Source: an uncultured Roseburia sp. (lineage in GTDB: Bacteria > Bacillota > Clostridia > Lachnospirales > Lachnospiraceae). From it: a DNA stretch of 64,000 bases. Shown here piece by piece: positions 7,183 through 15,307 of the stretch. The translations under genes and the position numbers were made by a program. Where the stretch lies: assembly GCA_944380515.1 (NCBI GenBank), contig CALWHT010000014.1, positions 1 to 64,000 on the forward strand. Direction: 5' to 3'. Position 1 is the stretch's first letter. Every line of letters begins with the position of its first letter. Below the pieces are notes generated by a model. The model had not been told where the DNA came from and searched no databases. It saw only the letters and a program-made list of their open reading frames with translations.

Positions 7183-7407
7183 ATGGATAATAATACAAAT
7201 GTGAACGATAAAGGTGGATTTGGATGGGGATTGCTGGGATGCTGCATTCCTCTTGTCGGCTTGATTTTGTTTTTGGTATGGAGAGAAAATAAGCCGAATT
7301 CTGCAAAGGCTGCCGGAATCGGTGCAATTGTAGGTGTTGTAATATCAGTAATTTCCTATATTCTTATGATGGTACTCGGACTGGGAACATACGCAGCTTT
7401 GATGTAG
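7183..7407 (+). CDS. Small two-TM membrane protein
   Basis: A 74-residue protein with a polar start (MDNNTNVNDKGG), a first hydrophobic segment at about 14-34 (WGLLGCCIPLVGLILFLVW), a short loop and a second at about 44-70. Small Lachnospiraceae proteins of this layout are common and mostly uncharacterised. The ribosome binding site is GGAGGAG, 5 nt before the ATG. Followed 4 nt later by the DUF2085 gene. Confidence 0.75.
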   Translation: MDNNTNVNDKGGFGWGLLGCCIPLVGLILFLVWRENKPNSAKAAGIGAIVGVVISVISYILMMVLGLGTYAALM

Positions 7408-7411
7408 GTTT

Positions 7412-7807
7412 ATGGGAAGGTTTTTGAGAATTCTTTTTGGGTGTCATGCAAGACCGGATCGCTCCTTTTTCTTTCGGGGAAAGCAGTTCCCGATTTGTGC
7501 GCGATGTACGGGGGAATTGGTCGGAATTCTTCTTGGGATTCCCTTGGTACTGATGTTTGGAGTTCCGCGCTTTTCACTGGTACTGCTGATGATGGTACCA
7601 ATGATATTTGATGGATTTCTCCAGCTTCTGACGCCGTATGAAAGCGGCAATTTAAGAAGACTTTTCACCGGTATTTTGTTCGGAATCGCATTTACGTTCT
7701 TTTTGGTTTATTTCCATCGCACCTGTGTGTGGACTGCGGGAAGCCTTTTAAAATTATTTGTGGACGAACCGGAAAAGATTGACCGGGCGATGCGGGCATT
7801 TACCTGA
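7412..7807 (+). CDS. DUF2085 family membrane protein
   Basis: A 131-residue protein with the DUF2085 hallmark CHARPDRSFFFRGKQFPICARCTG near the N-terminus (Cys/His residues that may bind metal; quoted in parts as GCHARPDRSF and PICARCTG) and three membrane segments at about 36-52, 56-70 and 86-105. Its function is unknown. It follows the small membrane gene with a 4-nt gap and shares its promoter; a terminator follows at 7833. Confidence 0.8.
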   Translation: MGRFLRILFGCHARPDRSFFFRGKQFPICARCTGELVGILLGIPLVLMFGVPRFSLVLLMMVPMIFDGFLQLLTPYESGNLRRLFTGILFGIAFTFFLVYFHRTCVWTAGSLLKLFVDEPEKIDRAMRAFT

Positions 7808-7832
7808 CAACTGCATATGATAAGAATATTTT

Positions 7833-7868
7833 GAAGGAGGCATGAAGCATGCCTTCTTTTCTTGTCTT
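7833..7868 (+). terminator. Intrinsic terminator after DUF2085 gene
   Basis: GAAGG (7833-7837) and CATG (7841-7844) pair with CATG (7848-7851) and CCTTC (7852-7856), with a 3-nt bulge and AAG loop, followed by TTTTCTTGTCTTTT. It closes the two-gene unit. Confidence 0.75.
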
Positions 7869-7905
7869 TTCCCCTTTGTTTTACGATGGCGAATCCGGGG
7901 AAAAA

Positions 7906-8020
7906 TTGTAACAGTTCAGCCCGCGCCATTCGCAAAGCCGCGCCAGAGGCGCTTTTCCGCTGCTGCGCAGCTATTTTTGCTCATTATCGGGCGCTCAGCT
8001 CATAAGCTGCACTGTTACAA
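7906..8020. repeat. MITE-like 115-bp palindromic element
   Basis: TTGTAACAGT (7906-7915) and ACTGTTACAA (8011-8020) form perfect 10-bp ends, and CAGC/GCTG continues the stem after one mismatch. Inside are smaller hairpins: GCGCC-AGA-GGCGC, GCTGCGCAGC and CAGCT-CATA-AGCTG. A-runs lie on both sides. The stretch 7808-8121 holds no gene. It resembles a nonautonomous MITE or a folded intergenic repeat; copy number elsewhere was not checked. Confidence 0.5.
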
Positions 8021-8047
8021 AAAATTTGTCAAAAAATTTGACCGGCA

Positions 8048-8104
8048 TTGACTTTGCCGCGTTCTGGTATTAGTATGGAACTGCTAAAGTGAGAATCATT
8101 ATCA
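8048..8104 (+). promoter_or_regulatory. feo promoter with Fur box
   Basis: TTGACT (8048-8053) and TAGTAT (8071-8076), 17 bp apart, form a SigA promoter. TGAGAATCATTATCA (8090-8104) matches the Fur 7-1-7 site TGATAAT-N-ATTATCA at 13 of 14 defined positions and lies just after the predicted start of transcription. Repression by Fur with iron fits the iron uptake genes that follow. Confidence 0.85.
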
Positions 8105-8121
8105 ACAAGAGAGGACAGTCT

Positions 8122-8358
8122 ATGACATTGAATGAGTTACCGGTAGGAAAAGAGGCAGTCATTACGAAAGTGGGCGGGGAAGGCGCGCTGCGCTGCCGGC
8201 TTTTAGATATGGGATTGATTCCCGGAACGGGAGTTGTGATCCGTAAAGTGGCTCCGATGGGAGATCCGATAGAAATCAGGCTTCGCGGGTATGAACTTAC
8301 CATCCGCATGGAGGACGCGGCAAAAATCGAAGTGGAAGCGGAGGGTACGGCGTCATGA
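8122..8358 (+). CDS. feoA: Ferrous iron transport protein FeoA
   Basis: A 78-residue SH3-like cytosolic protein that supports ferrous iron uptake through FeoB. It shows the family pattern LNELPVGKEAVITKV, CRLLDMGLIPGTGV and PIEIRLRGYELTIRMEDA. The ATG at 8122 has GAGAGGA upstream; the frame is open to 8089, but that part overlaps the Fur box. Its stop overlaps the feoB start (ATGA), so translation is coupled. Confidence 0.93.
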   Translation: MTLNELPVGKEAVITKVGGEGALRCRLLDMGLIPGTGVVIRKVAPMGDPIEIRLRGYELTIRMEDAAKIEVEAEGTAS

Positions 8359-10361
8359 TATTTGCGTTGGCAGGAAACCAGAATTGCGGGAAAACAACCC
8401 TGTTCAATCAGCTCACCGGCTCAAATCAGCACGTAGGGAACTTTCCCGGGGTCACGGTGGATCAGAAAATCGGTGAGATACGTTCCGTCAGGGACTGTTC
8501 CGTGGTGGATTTGCCGGGGATTTACTCGATTCGCCCGTATACCAATGAGGAAATCGTCACGAGAGATTTCCTGTTATACCAAAAACCTGACGGCATTATC
8601 AATATTGTTGATGCCACCAACATCGAGCGTAATCTGTATCTGACCCTTCAGCTTCTTGAGATGCATATCCCGATGGTGCTTGCACTCAATATGATGGATG
8701 AGGTGCGCGGAAACGGCGGCTCCATAGATTATAAAAAAATGTCCGCAGAGCTTGGAATACCTGTGATCCCAATCAGTGCGGCGAAGGATGAGGGAATTGA
8801 GGACTTAATCAAGGCCATTGTGGAAACCGCCAAAAAAAGAGAATATCCCAAAGTTACGGATTTTTGCGAGCAGGGGCCGGTACACCGGTGTATCCACGCC
8901 GTATCGCATCAGGTAGAGGACCATGCGTTAAAAATCGGAATGTCGCCTCGTTTTGCCGCCACAAAGATTGTGGAAAATGATACATCCGTTATCGAGCGTC
9001 TGGAATTATCCGACAATGAGCTGGAAATGATGGAGCACAGCATTTCCGAGATGGAGAAGGACCGGGGACTGGATCGGAATGCCGCGCTGGCGGATATGCG
9101 CTATCAGTTTATTGAAAAGGTATGCAGCAGGACGGTCAAAAAGTGCCAGGAGAGCCGGGAGCATATAAGGAGCGTGAAGATTGACAGCGTGCTCACAAAT
9201 AAATATCTTGCAATCCCGATGTTTCTGGCAATTATGTTTGCAATCTTCTGGCTGACCTTCGGCGTCATCGGTGCTGCGCTCAGCGACTTGCTTGCGCTTG
9301 GAATCGATGCGTTTACGGCGCTTTGCGACAGAGGGCTTACGGCCTACGGCATCAATCCGGTTGTTCACAGCCTTGTGATTGACGGAATTTTTGCGGGGGT
9401 GGGAAGTGTTTTGAGCTTTCTGCCGATTATTGTGGTACTCTTTTTCTTTCTGTCGATTTTGGAGGATTCCGGATATATGGCGCGTGTGGCGTTTGTCATG
9501 GACAGACCGCTGCGGAAAATCGGGCTGTCGGGCCGAAGCTTTGTGCCGATGCTGATCGGATTTGGCTGCACCGTGCCGGCGGTCATGGCGACGCGGACGC
9601 TTTCCTCTGAGCGTGACCGGAAAATGACGATTATGCTCACGCCTTATCTGAGCTGTTCCGCGAAGATACCGATTTATTCGGTATTTGCGGCTGCATTTTT
9701 TCCGGGCAGGGAGGTGGTTGTGATGATTTTGCTTTATGTGACCGGAATTGCCGTCGGAATTATTTCCGCGCTCGTGCTTAACCACACGGCATTCCGCGGC
9801 AAACCGATTCCCTTTGTGATGGAGCTTCCAAATTACCGGTTCCCTTCCATGAAAAGTGTGGGACGGCTGATGTGGGATAAGGCCAGAGACTTTATTGAGC
9901 GTGCCTTTACTGTCATTTTTGTCGCTACGATCATCATATGGTTTTTGCAGACCTTTGATGCCAGATTTAATGTTGTGGCAGACAGTGCCGACAGCCTTTT
10001 GGCGTTAATCGGACAGTGGATTGCACCGGTGTTCGGGCCGCTCGGCTTTTCGGACTGGCGCGTATCGACAGCGCTGATTACCGGGTTTTCCGCAAAGGAG
10101 GCGGTAGTAAGTACCCTGAGCGTGCTGACCGGAACGGCTGCCGCGAACTTAAGCGCTGTGCTGAGCAGTATGTTTTCGGGGGTGTCGGCGGCAAGCTTTT
10201 TGGTGTTTACGCTGCTTTATACACCCTGCGTGGCAGCGGTTGCAGCGGTGCGGCGCGAGATGGGCAGCGGAGTGAAAGCGGCAGGAGTCGTCGTGCTGCA
10301 ATGTGCCGTTGCGTGGGTTGCTGCATTTCTGGTGTATCAGATAGGAGGTTTTTTATTTTAG
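8355..10361 (+). CDS. feoB: Ferrous iron transporter FeoB
   Basis: A 668-residue inner-membrane ferrous iron permease with a cytosolic G domain. G1 is GNQNCGKT (7-14), G3 DLPG (52-55), G4 NMMD (111-114); a helical GDI-like region follows to about residue 270. The membrane part from about 280 has two Gate repeats, including GFGCTVPAVMATRTL and FSAKEAVVSTL. The length is typical. Middle gene of a Fur-controlled operon. Confidence 0.96.
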   Translation: MIFALAGNQNCGKTTLFNQLTGSNQHVGNFPGVTVDQKIGEIRSVRDCSVVDLPGIYSIRPYTNEEIVTRDFLLYQKPDGIINIVDATNIERNLYLTLQLLEMHIPMVLALNMMDEVRGNGGSIDYKKMSAELGIPVIPISAAKDEGIEDLIKAIVETAKKREYPKVTDFCEQGPVHRCIHAVSHQVEDHALKIGMSPRFAATKIVENDTSVIERLELSDNELEMMEHSISEMEKDRGLDRNAALADMRYQFIEKVCSRTVKKCQESREHIRSVKIDSVLTNKYLAIPMFLAIMFAIFWLTFGVIGAALSDLLALGIDAFTALCDRGLTAYGINPVVHSLVIDGIFAGVGSVLSFLPIIVVLFFFLSILEDSGYMARVAFVMDRPLRKIGLSGRSFVPMLIGFGCTVPAVMATRTLSSERDRKMTIMLTPYLSCSAKIPIYSVFAAAFFPGREVVVMILLYVTGIAVGIISALVLNHTAFRGKPIPFVMELPNYRFPSMKSVGRLMWDKARDFIERAFTVIFVATIIIWFLQTFDARFNVVADSADSLLALIGQWIAPVFGPLGFSDWRVSTALITGFSAKEAVVSTLSVLTGTAAANLSAVLSSMFSGVSAASFLVFTLLYTPCVAAVAAVRREMGSGVKAAGVVVLQCAVAWVAAFLVYQIGGFLF

Positions 10362-10550
10362 ATGGGTATAGGAGATATAATCGTAATCGGGCTTTTGCTG
10401 GTTTGGCTGGCAGCCGCCCTGCGCGTCATGGCAAAGGCGAAAAGGGGCGGGAAACACACCGGCTGCGACTGCGAAGAATGCAGCTGCAGCCTCTGCGACC
10501 GCAGCTTTTCTGGTTGTAATTGCAAGACATATGTAGGGAAGAAGGGCTGA
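10362..10550 (+). CDS. FeoB-associated Cys-rich membrane protein
   Basis: A 62-residue protein with one N-terminal membrane helix (IGDIIVIGLLLVWLAAALRV) and a cytosolic tail rich in cysteine (GCDCEECSCSLCDRSFSGCNC, given here only as a pattern of eight Cys). It matches the small FeoB-associated family of Firmicutes, thought to aid FeoB. Its ATG touches the feoB stop (TAGATG). Confidence 0.88.
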   Translation: MGIGDIIVIGLLLVWLAAALRVMAKAKRGGKHTGCDCEECSCSLCDRSFSGCNCKTYVGKKG

Positions 10551-10577
10551 AAATATCCTTCTTTCTTTTTTATTTTT
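10539..10577 (+). terminator. Intrinsic terminator of feo operon
   Basis: AAGAAGG (10539-10545) pairs with CCTTCTT (10557-10563), followed by TTCTTTTTTATTTTT. The left arm lies within the end of the last feo gene. Confidence 0.75.
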
Positions 10578-10662
10578 CGGAGAGGTAAAATATTGTAAAA
10601 AAAGTAAATATGCCGTAAAATAATAACGAATATTTGCGAAAATAAAGACAAGAAAGATAAAG

Positions 10663-10679
10663 GAAGGCCGGCGGCCTTC
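10663..10679 (+). promoter_or_regulatory. Leader hairpin before SBP gene
   Basis: GAAGGCC-GGC-GGCCTTC is a perfect 7-bp stem with a 3-nt loop ending a few bases before the ribosome binding site GGGAGG (10683-10688). It may stabilise the mRNA 5' end or modulate initiation. There is no U-run, so it is not a terminator. Confidence 0.4.
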
Positions 10680-10693
10680 GAAGGGAGGAAATG

Positions 10694-11983
10694 ATGAAAC
10701 GGAGATTTATCGCTGGATTTATATGCGCTGCAATGCCGGCTGTTTTGCTGACAGCGTGCGGCAGCGGACAAAACGGTGCTGCGGCGGGAGAATCGGTGGG
10801 ACCGGAAGCGACGGAGTCGACGGAAGCAGCAGGAACGGATAACGGAAAGGTTGCGCTTACCGTGTGGGGCGCCGAGGAGGATCAGGCGCTTCTTGCCCAA
10901 ATCGTGGAAAGTTTTCAGGAGGAATGTGCCGGACAGGCGGACTTTGAGATTACGATTGCGGCCGAGAGTGAGTCGACCTGCAAGGACACGCTGCTGGGGG
11001 ATATTGGAAATGCTCCGGATGTATTCACATTTGTGGATGACCAGCTCATGGCGATGGTTGCTGCTGGTGTGCTTGCCCCTGTTCCGGATGCGGACACGGT
11101 AAAGGCGGAGAATTCGGAAGGTGCAGTGGAGGCGGCTTCTGTGGGAGATACGCTTTACGCATATCCGATGACTGCGGATAACGGGTATTTTATGTATTAC
11201 AATAAAGAATACTTTTCGGAGGAAGATGTCGCTACACTGGACGGGATGCTCGCGATTGCTGCGGAGAACGGCAAGAAGGTTGCGATGGACTGGTCTTCCG
11301 GCTGGTATCTGTATTCCTTTTTTGGAAACACGGGACTGACCGTGGGACTCAACGATGACGGAATTTCCAACTACTGTACCTGGAATGCAACGGACGGTGA
11401 CATCAAGGGTGTAGATGTTGCACAGGCAATGCTTGACATTGCGGCAAATCCGGGTTTTGGTAATATGGTAGACGCGGATTTTGTGGCGGGAGCTGCAGAT
11501 GGAAGCGTGATTGCCGGTATCAGCGGAGTATGGGATTCATCTGCGATACAGCAGGCATGGGGCAGCAACTACGGAGCGGTCAAGCTTCCGACCTACACCT
11601 GTGCGGGACAGCAGATACAGATGGCATCCTTTGCAGGTTATAAAATGGTCGGAGCCAATGCGTATTCGGAGAATGTCGATTGGGCGCTAAAGCTTGCCCA
11701 GTGGATTACAAATGAGCAGAATCAGACGCTGCGTTTCCAGGAGCGGGGACAGGGACCGTCCAATATCAACGCGGCGGACACTGATGAGGTGAAAAATGAT
11801 CAGGCGATTCAGGCGCTGTTGCAGCAGTCTGAATTTGCAAGCTTGCAGCGTATCGGTGGGGAATACTGGACTCCGGTGCAGGAGTTCGGTCTGACGATGG
11901 CGGCAGGAAATCCGGAAGGACAGGGACTTCAGGAGCTATTGGATACAATGGTGGAGGAAGTTACGTTTTCCAACGCACAGTAA
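10694..11983 (+). CDS. Sugar-binding lipoprotein (MalE family), orphan
   Basis: A 429-residue extracellular solute-binding protein anchored to the membrane as a lipoprotein: signal peptide with lipobox LTAC and lipid-modified Cys22, a Ser/Glu/Ala-rich linker, then an SBP type 1 fold (VALTVWGAEEDQALLAQIVESF, PDVFTFVDDQLMAMV, MYYNKEYFSEED). ATG pairs at 10691/10694; the second has the better distance to GGGAGG. No permease or ATPase genes are nearby. A chemoreceptor gene follows 22 nt downstream, so it may serve as a ligand-binding partner for chemotaxis rather than transport; this is inference. Confidence 0.88.
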   Translation: MKRRFIAGFICAAMPAVLLTACGSGQNGAAAGESVGPEATESTEAAGTDNGKVALTVWGAEEDQALLAQIVESFQEECAGQADFEITIAAESESTCKDTLLGDIGNAPDVFTFVDDQLMAMVAAGVLAPVPDADTVKAENSEGAVEAASVGDTLYAYPMTADNGYFMYYNKEYFSEEDVATLDGMLAIAAENGKKVAMDWSSGWYLYSFFGNTGLTVGLNDDGISNYCTWNATDGDIKGVDVAQAMLDIAANPGFGNMVDADFVAGAADGSVIAGISGVWDSSAIQQAWGSNYGAVKLPTYTCAGQQIQMASFAGYKMVGANAYSENVDWALKLAQWITNEQNQTLRFQERGQGPSNINAADTDEVKNDQAIQALLQQSEFASLQRIGGEYWTPVQEFGLTMAAGNPEGQGLQELLDTMVEEVTFSNAQ

Positions 11984-12005
11984 GTCAGGGTAAAGGAGTG
12001 AGACC

Positions 12006-13739
12006 ATGAAGAAAAAAAGACAGGGAAGTATCCGTAACGCAATTATGATTCCGGTCATTGCGCTTGGCATTGTGTCAATTGTTTCCAATTTTGTCGCCAT
12101 TCAGAATATACGCAACGTCAACAACAATGCAACAGTCATCACGGACAATTATATGGCGAGCATTTCCGATCTGAATACGATTCAGACGGGAGTGCAGAAT
12201 GTCCACAAGATGGGACTTTCGCACATTATTGCGACGGATTATGATACGAAAATTACGATGGTGGAGAGCATCAAGGCGGAGGAGGAAGTGCTGGAACAGA
12301 ACCTTTCCGCCTACGAGGCAAACATAACGGACGAGAGCAGTTCAATTTATCAGGATATGTGGACAAATTATGAGGCGTTTCGGGCGGCGGTAAGGAGTCT
12401 TGTTGCTTACAGCGCAAACAGCGACAGCGTAGCTGCATATGCCTGCGCGAACGGGGACGTGGCAACGTACGGGAACGCCATTGAGCAGAATATCAAGGAT
12501 CTTAATGCAATTATTTCGGCAGATACCGAGGCGGCCCGCGGACAGCTTGCCGCCGTATATCAAAGCTCCCTGATGGGGAATATCGTTACGATTGTGCTTG
12601 GCGTGCTCGTGGTTATCATTGCGCTTTACAGCGTGACAAGGAGAGTCATTAAGCCGGTGAAGGCGGCGGAAAAAGAACTGACGGAGATTATCACCGGAAT
12701 TGACAATCGAAACGGAGATTTGACCAGGCGTATTAAGGTTATTTCCAATGACGAGATTGCCGCGCTTGCCGGAGGTATCAATACTTTTATGGAAAAGTTG
12801 CAGCATATTTTCGGTATTATCAGCAGTAACTCCAACCGTATGGACGAGGTAGTAGGCGAAGTGCTTGAGAGCGTGCGCACCTCCAATGACAGTGCTTCCG
12901 ACCTTTCAGCCCTGACCGAGGAATTGTCGGCCACAATGGAGGAGGTTGCGAGCAACGCGTCCGTGATTAATGACAGGACAAATTCCGTCAACAGCGAGGT
13001 AGCTTCGATTGCGGATAAATCAGGAGAAATCAACCGTTACTCCAAGGAGATGAAGGAGCGTGCGGATCAGATGGAAAATGCGGCCCGTGTGAACCGGGAA
13101 ACGACAGGGGAGAAGGTCAACGAGATTTTAAGCGTTTTGAATCAGGCAATTGAGGACAGCAAGAGCGTGGATCAGGTCAATACGCTTACCAACGAGATTT
13201 TAAGTATCTCGGGCCAGACGAACCTGCTGGCACTCAATGCTTCCATTGAGGCGGCGAGAGCGGGAGAAGCAGGAAAGGGCTTTGCCGTGGTCGCGGAGGA
13301 AATCGGACAGCTTGCAGGTTCCACTCGTGAGACGGCAAACCGGATTCAGGACATCAACGCCGTTGTGACCGGGGCGGTACACAATCTGGCGGAGCATGCA
13401 AACAGCCTTGTCACATATATGAACGATGTCATCCTGCCGGAATTTGAAAACTTTGTCACGGCGGGGGGACAGTATAAAGATGACGCCACCTATATTGAAA
13501 ACGTGATGGACGAATTTGCGGTCAAAACGGATCAGCTTAAGGATGTGATGGGCGAAATTGCGGGATCCATTCAGACAATTACCTCCGCCATTGACGAGGG
13601 CGTCAACGGAGTCACGGGAGCGGCCCAGAGTACACAGGTGCTTGTCGGAGATATGGACAATATCTCGAAGCGGATGGATGAAAACCATGAAATTGCCGGA
13701 GAATTAAAGAAGGAGGCCGCTGTATTTACGAAGCTCTAA
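12006..13739 (+). CDS. Methyl-accepting chemotaxis protein
   Basis: A 577-residue chemoreceptor. TM1 lies at about 11-31, a four-helix-bundle type extracellular sensor at about 32-188, TM2 at about 189-211 ([19 protein letters not shown]), HAMP at about 212-270, then the signalling domain with the hairpin tip [20 protein letters not shown] and [13 protein letters not shown] that binds CheA and CheW. SD AAAGGAG. It is adjacent to a sugar-binding lipoprotein and probably shares its transcript. The CheA, CheW, CheB, CheC and CheD it would work with are encoded at 52-57 kb. Confidence 0.95.
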   Translation: MKKKRQGSIRNAIMIPVIALGIVSIVSNFVAIQNIRNVNNNATVITDNYMASISDLNTIQTGVQNVHKMGLSHIIATDYDTKITMVESIKAEEEVLEQNLSAYEANITDESSSIYQDMWTNYEAFRAAVRSLVAYSANSDSVAAYACANGDVATYGNAIEQNIKDLNAIISADTEAARGQLAAVYQSSLMGNIVTIVLGVLVVIIALYSVTRRVIKPVKAAEKELTEIITGIDNRNGDLTRRIKVISNDEIAALAGGINTFMEKLQHIFGIISSNSNRMDEVVGEVLESVRTSNDSASDLSALTEELSATMEEVASNASVINDRTNSVNSEVASIADKSGEINRYSKEMKERADQMENAARVNRETTGEKVNEILSVLNQAIEDSKSVDQVNTLTNEILSISGQTNLLALNASIEAARAGEAGKGFAVVAEEIGQLAGSTRETANRIQDINAVVTGAVHNLAEHANSLVTYMNDVILPEFENFVTAGGQYKDDATYIENVMDEFAVKTDQLKDVMGEIAGSIQTITSAIDEGVNGVTGAAQSTQVLVGDMDNISKRMDENHEIAGELKKEAAVFTKL

Positions 13740-13752
13740 GGTGTATGGCGGC

Positions 13753-13781
13753 TTGCCAGAAGAGGGAAATTAGTATATAAT
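13753..13781 (+). promoter_or_regulatory. SigA promoter of gltX
   Basis: TTGCCA (13753-13758) and a perfect TATAAT (13776-13781) separated by 17 bp, 48 bp upstream of the gltX ATG. Confidence 0.8.
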
Positions 13782-13829
13782 AGCCCTTGGTTTTACGAAA
13801 AAACGAGCTGTTATAGAGGAGAATAGGCA

Positions 13830-15299
13830 ATGAGCAGAGTAAGAACAAGATTTGCGCCGAGCCCAACCGGAAGAATGCATGTGGGAAATCTGCGCTCCGC
13901 ATTATATGAGTTTTTGATCGCAAAGCATGCGGGCGGAGATTTTATGCTCCGCATTGAGGATACGGATCAGGAGCGTTTTGTGGAAGGCGCGGTTGAAATC
14001 ATATATCATACGCTGGATGCGGCGGGGCTCGTACATGACGAGGGGCCGGATAAGGACGGCGGCTTCGGACCCTATGTGCAGAGCGAACGCATGAAGACCG
14101 GCATTTACATGAAATATGCCAAAGAGCTGGTGGACAAGGGAGAGGCATATTACTGCTTCTGCGATAAGGAGCGCCTGGAATCCCTTAGGACAGAGATTGT
14201 CGAGGGCAAGGAAATCATGATGTATGACAAGCACTGTCTGTCCTTAAGCAAGGAGGAGATAGAGGCAAACCTTGCCGCGGGCAAACCGTTTGTTATCCGT
14301 CAGAACATTCCGAACGAGGGAACAACCACCTTTCACGATGAGCTTTACGGCGATATTACCGTGGAAAACGCGGAGTTGGACGATATGATCTTAATCAAAT
14401 CCGACGGTTATCCGACCTACAATTTTGCGAATGTGGTGGATGACCATACCATGGGGATCACCCATGTGGTAAGAGGAAATGAATACCTTTCCTCCGCACC
14501 GAAATACCAGAGACTTTACGATGCGTTCGGCTGGGAATCGCCCGTTTATATCCATCTTCCGCTGATTACGGATGAAAATCACAAAAAGCTTTCCAAACGG
14601 AGCGGCCATTCCTCCTTTGAGGATTTGCTCGAGCAGGGCTTTTTGAGCGAGGCGGTTGTCAACTATATTGCGCTGCTTGGCTGGAGCCCGGAGGAGAATC
14701 GTGAGATTTTCAGTCTGGATGAGCTTATTCGGGAATTTGACTACCACAGGATCAGCAAATCCCCGGCAGTGTTTGATTACACCAAGCTGAAATGGATGAA
14801 CGGCGAATATATCAAAGCCATGGATTTTGAGAAGTTCTATGAGCTGGCGGAGCCGTACCTGAAAAAGGTCATCACAAAGGATCTGGACCTTCGGAAAATC
14901 GCGGCAATGGTGAAGACGCGAATCGAGGTTTTCCCGGATATCGAGGGGCATATTGATTTCTTTGAAAAGCTGCCGGAATACGATGCGGCGATGTACACCC
15001 ACAAGAAGATGAAGACGAATGGTGAGACCTCCTTAGAGGTACTGCGGGAGGTACTGCCGATACTCGAGGCACAGGAGGATTTCAGCAACGATGCCCTGTA
15101 TGCGGCACTGCTTTCCTATGTTGAGAAAAAAGGTGTGAAAAACGGTTATGTCATGTGGCCGATCCGCACCGCGGTTTCCGGCAAGCAGATGACGCCGGGC
15201 GGCGCTACGGAGCTGATGGAGGTGCTTGGAAAAGAAGAATCCATCGCGCGTATCCGGGCGGGAATCGCATTACTTGAGCAATCAGGTTCTTCTAATTGA
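13830..15299 (+). CDS. gltX: Glutamyl-tRNA synthetase
   Basis: A 489-residue class I aminoacyl-tRNA synthetase that charges tRNA-Glu (and probably tRNA-Gln, to be amidated later, as in most Firmicutes). The HIGH motif is HVGN (17-20) within [11 protein letters not shown] and the KMSKS motif is KLSKR (253-257). The C-terminal anticodon-binding helices are complete. SD is GAGGAGAA. Followed 8 nt later by a UvrD-like helicase gene. Confidence 0.96.
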   Translation: MSRVRTRFAPSPTGRMHVGNLRSALYEFLIAKHAGGDFMLRIEDTDQERFVEGAVEIIYHTLDAAGLVHDEGPDKDGGFGPYVQSERMKTGIYMKYAKELVDKGEAYYCFCDKERLESLRTEIVEGKEIMMYDKHCLSLSKEEIEANLAAGKPFVIRQNIPNEGTTTFHDELYGDITVENAELDDMILIKSDGYPTYNFANVVDDHTMGITHVVRGNEYLSSAPKYQRLYDAFGWESPVYIHLPLITDENHKKLSKRSGHSSFEDLLEQGFLSEAVVNYIALLGWSPEENREIFSLDELIREFDYHRISKSPAVFDYTKLKWMNGEYIKAMDFEKFYELAEPYLKKVITKDLDLRKIAAMVKTRIEVFPDIEGHIDFFEKLPEYDAAMYTHKKMKTNGETSLEVLREVLPILEAQEDFSNDALYAALLSYVEKKGVKNGYVMWPIRTAVSGKQMTPGGATELMEVLGKEESIARIRAGIALLEQSGSSN

Positions 15300-15307
15300 G
15301 GTAATCT

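Noticed and set aside
10600-10616. SigD promoter for the SBP-MCP genes
   Set aside because: GCCGTAAA resembles a SigD -10, but the nearest TAAA is only 12 bp upstream instead of about 15, and the -10 is imperfect.
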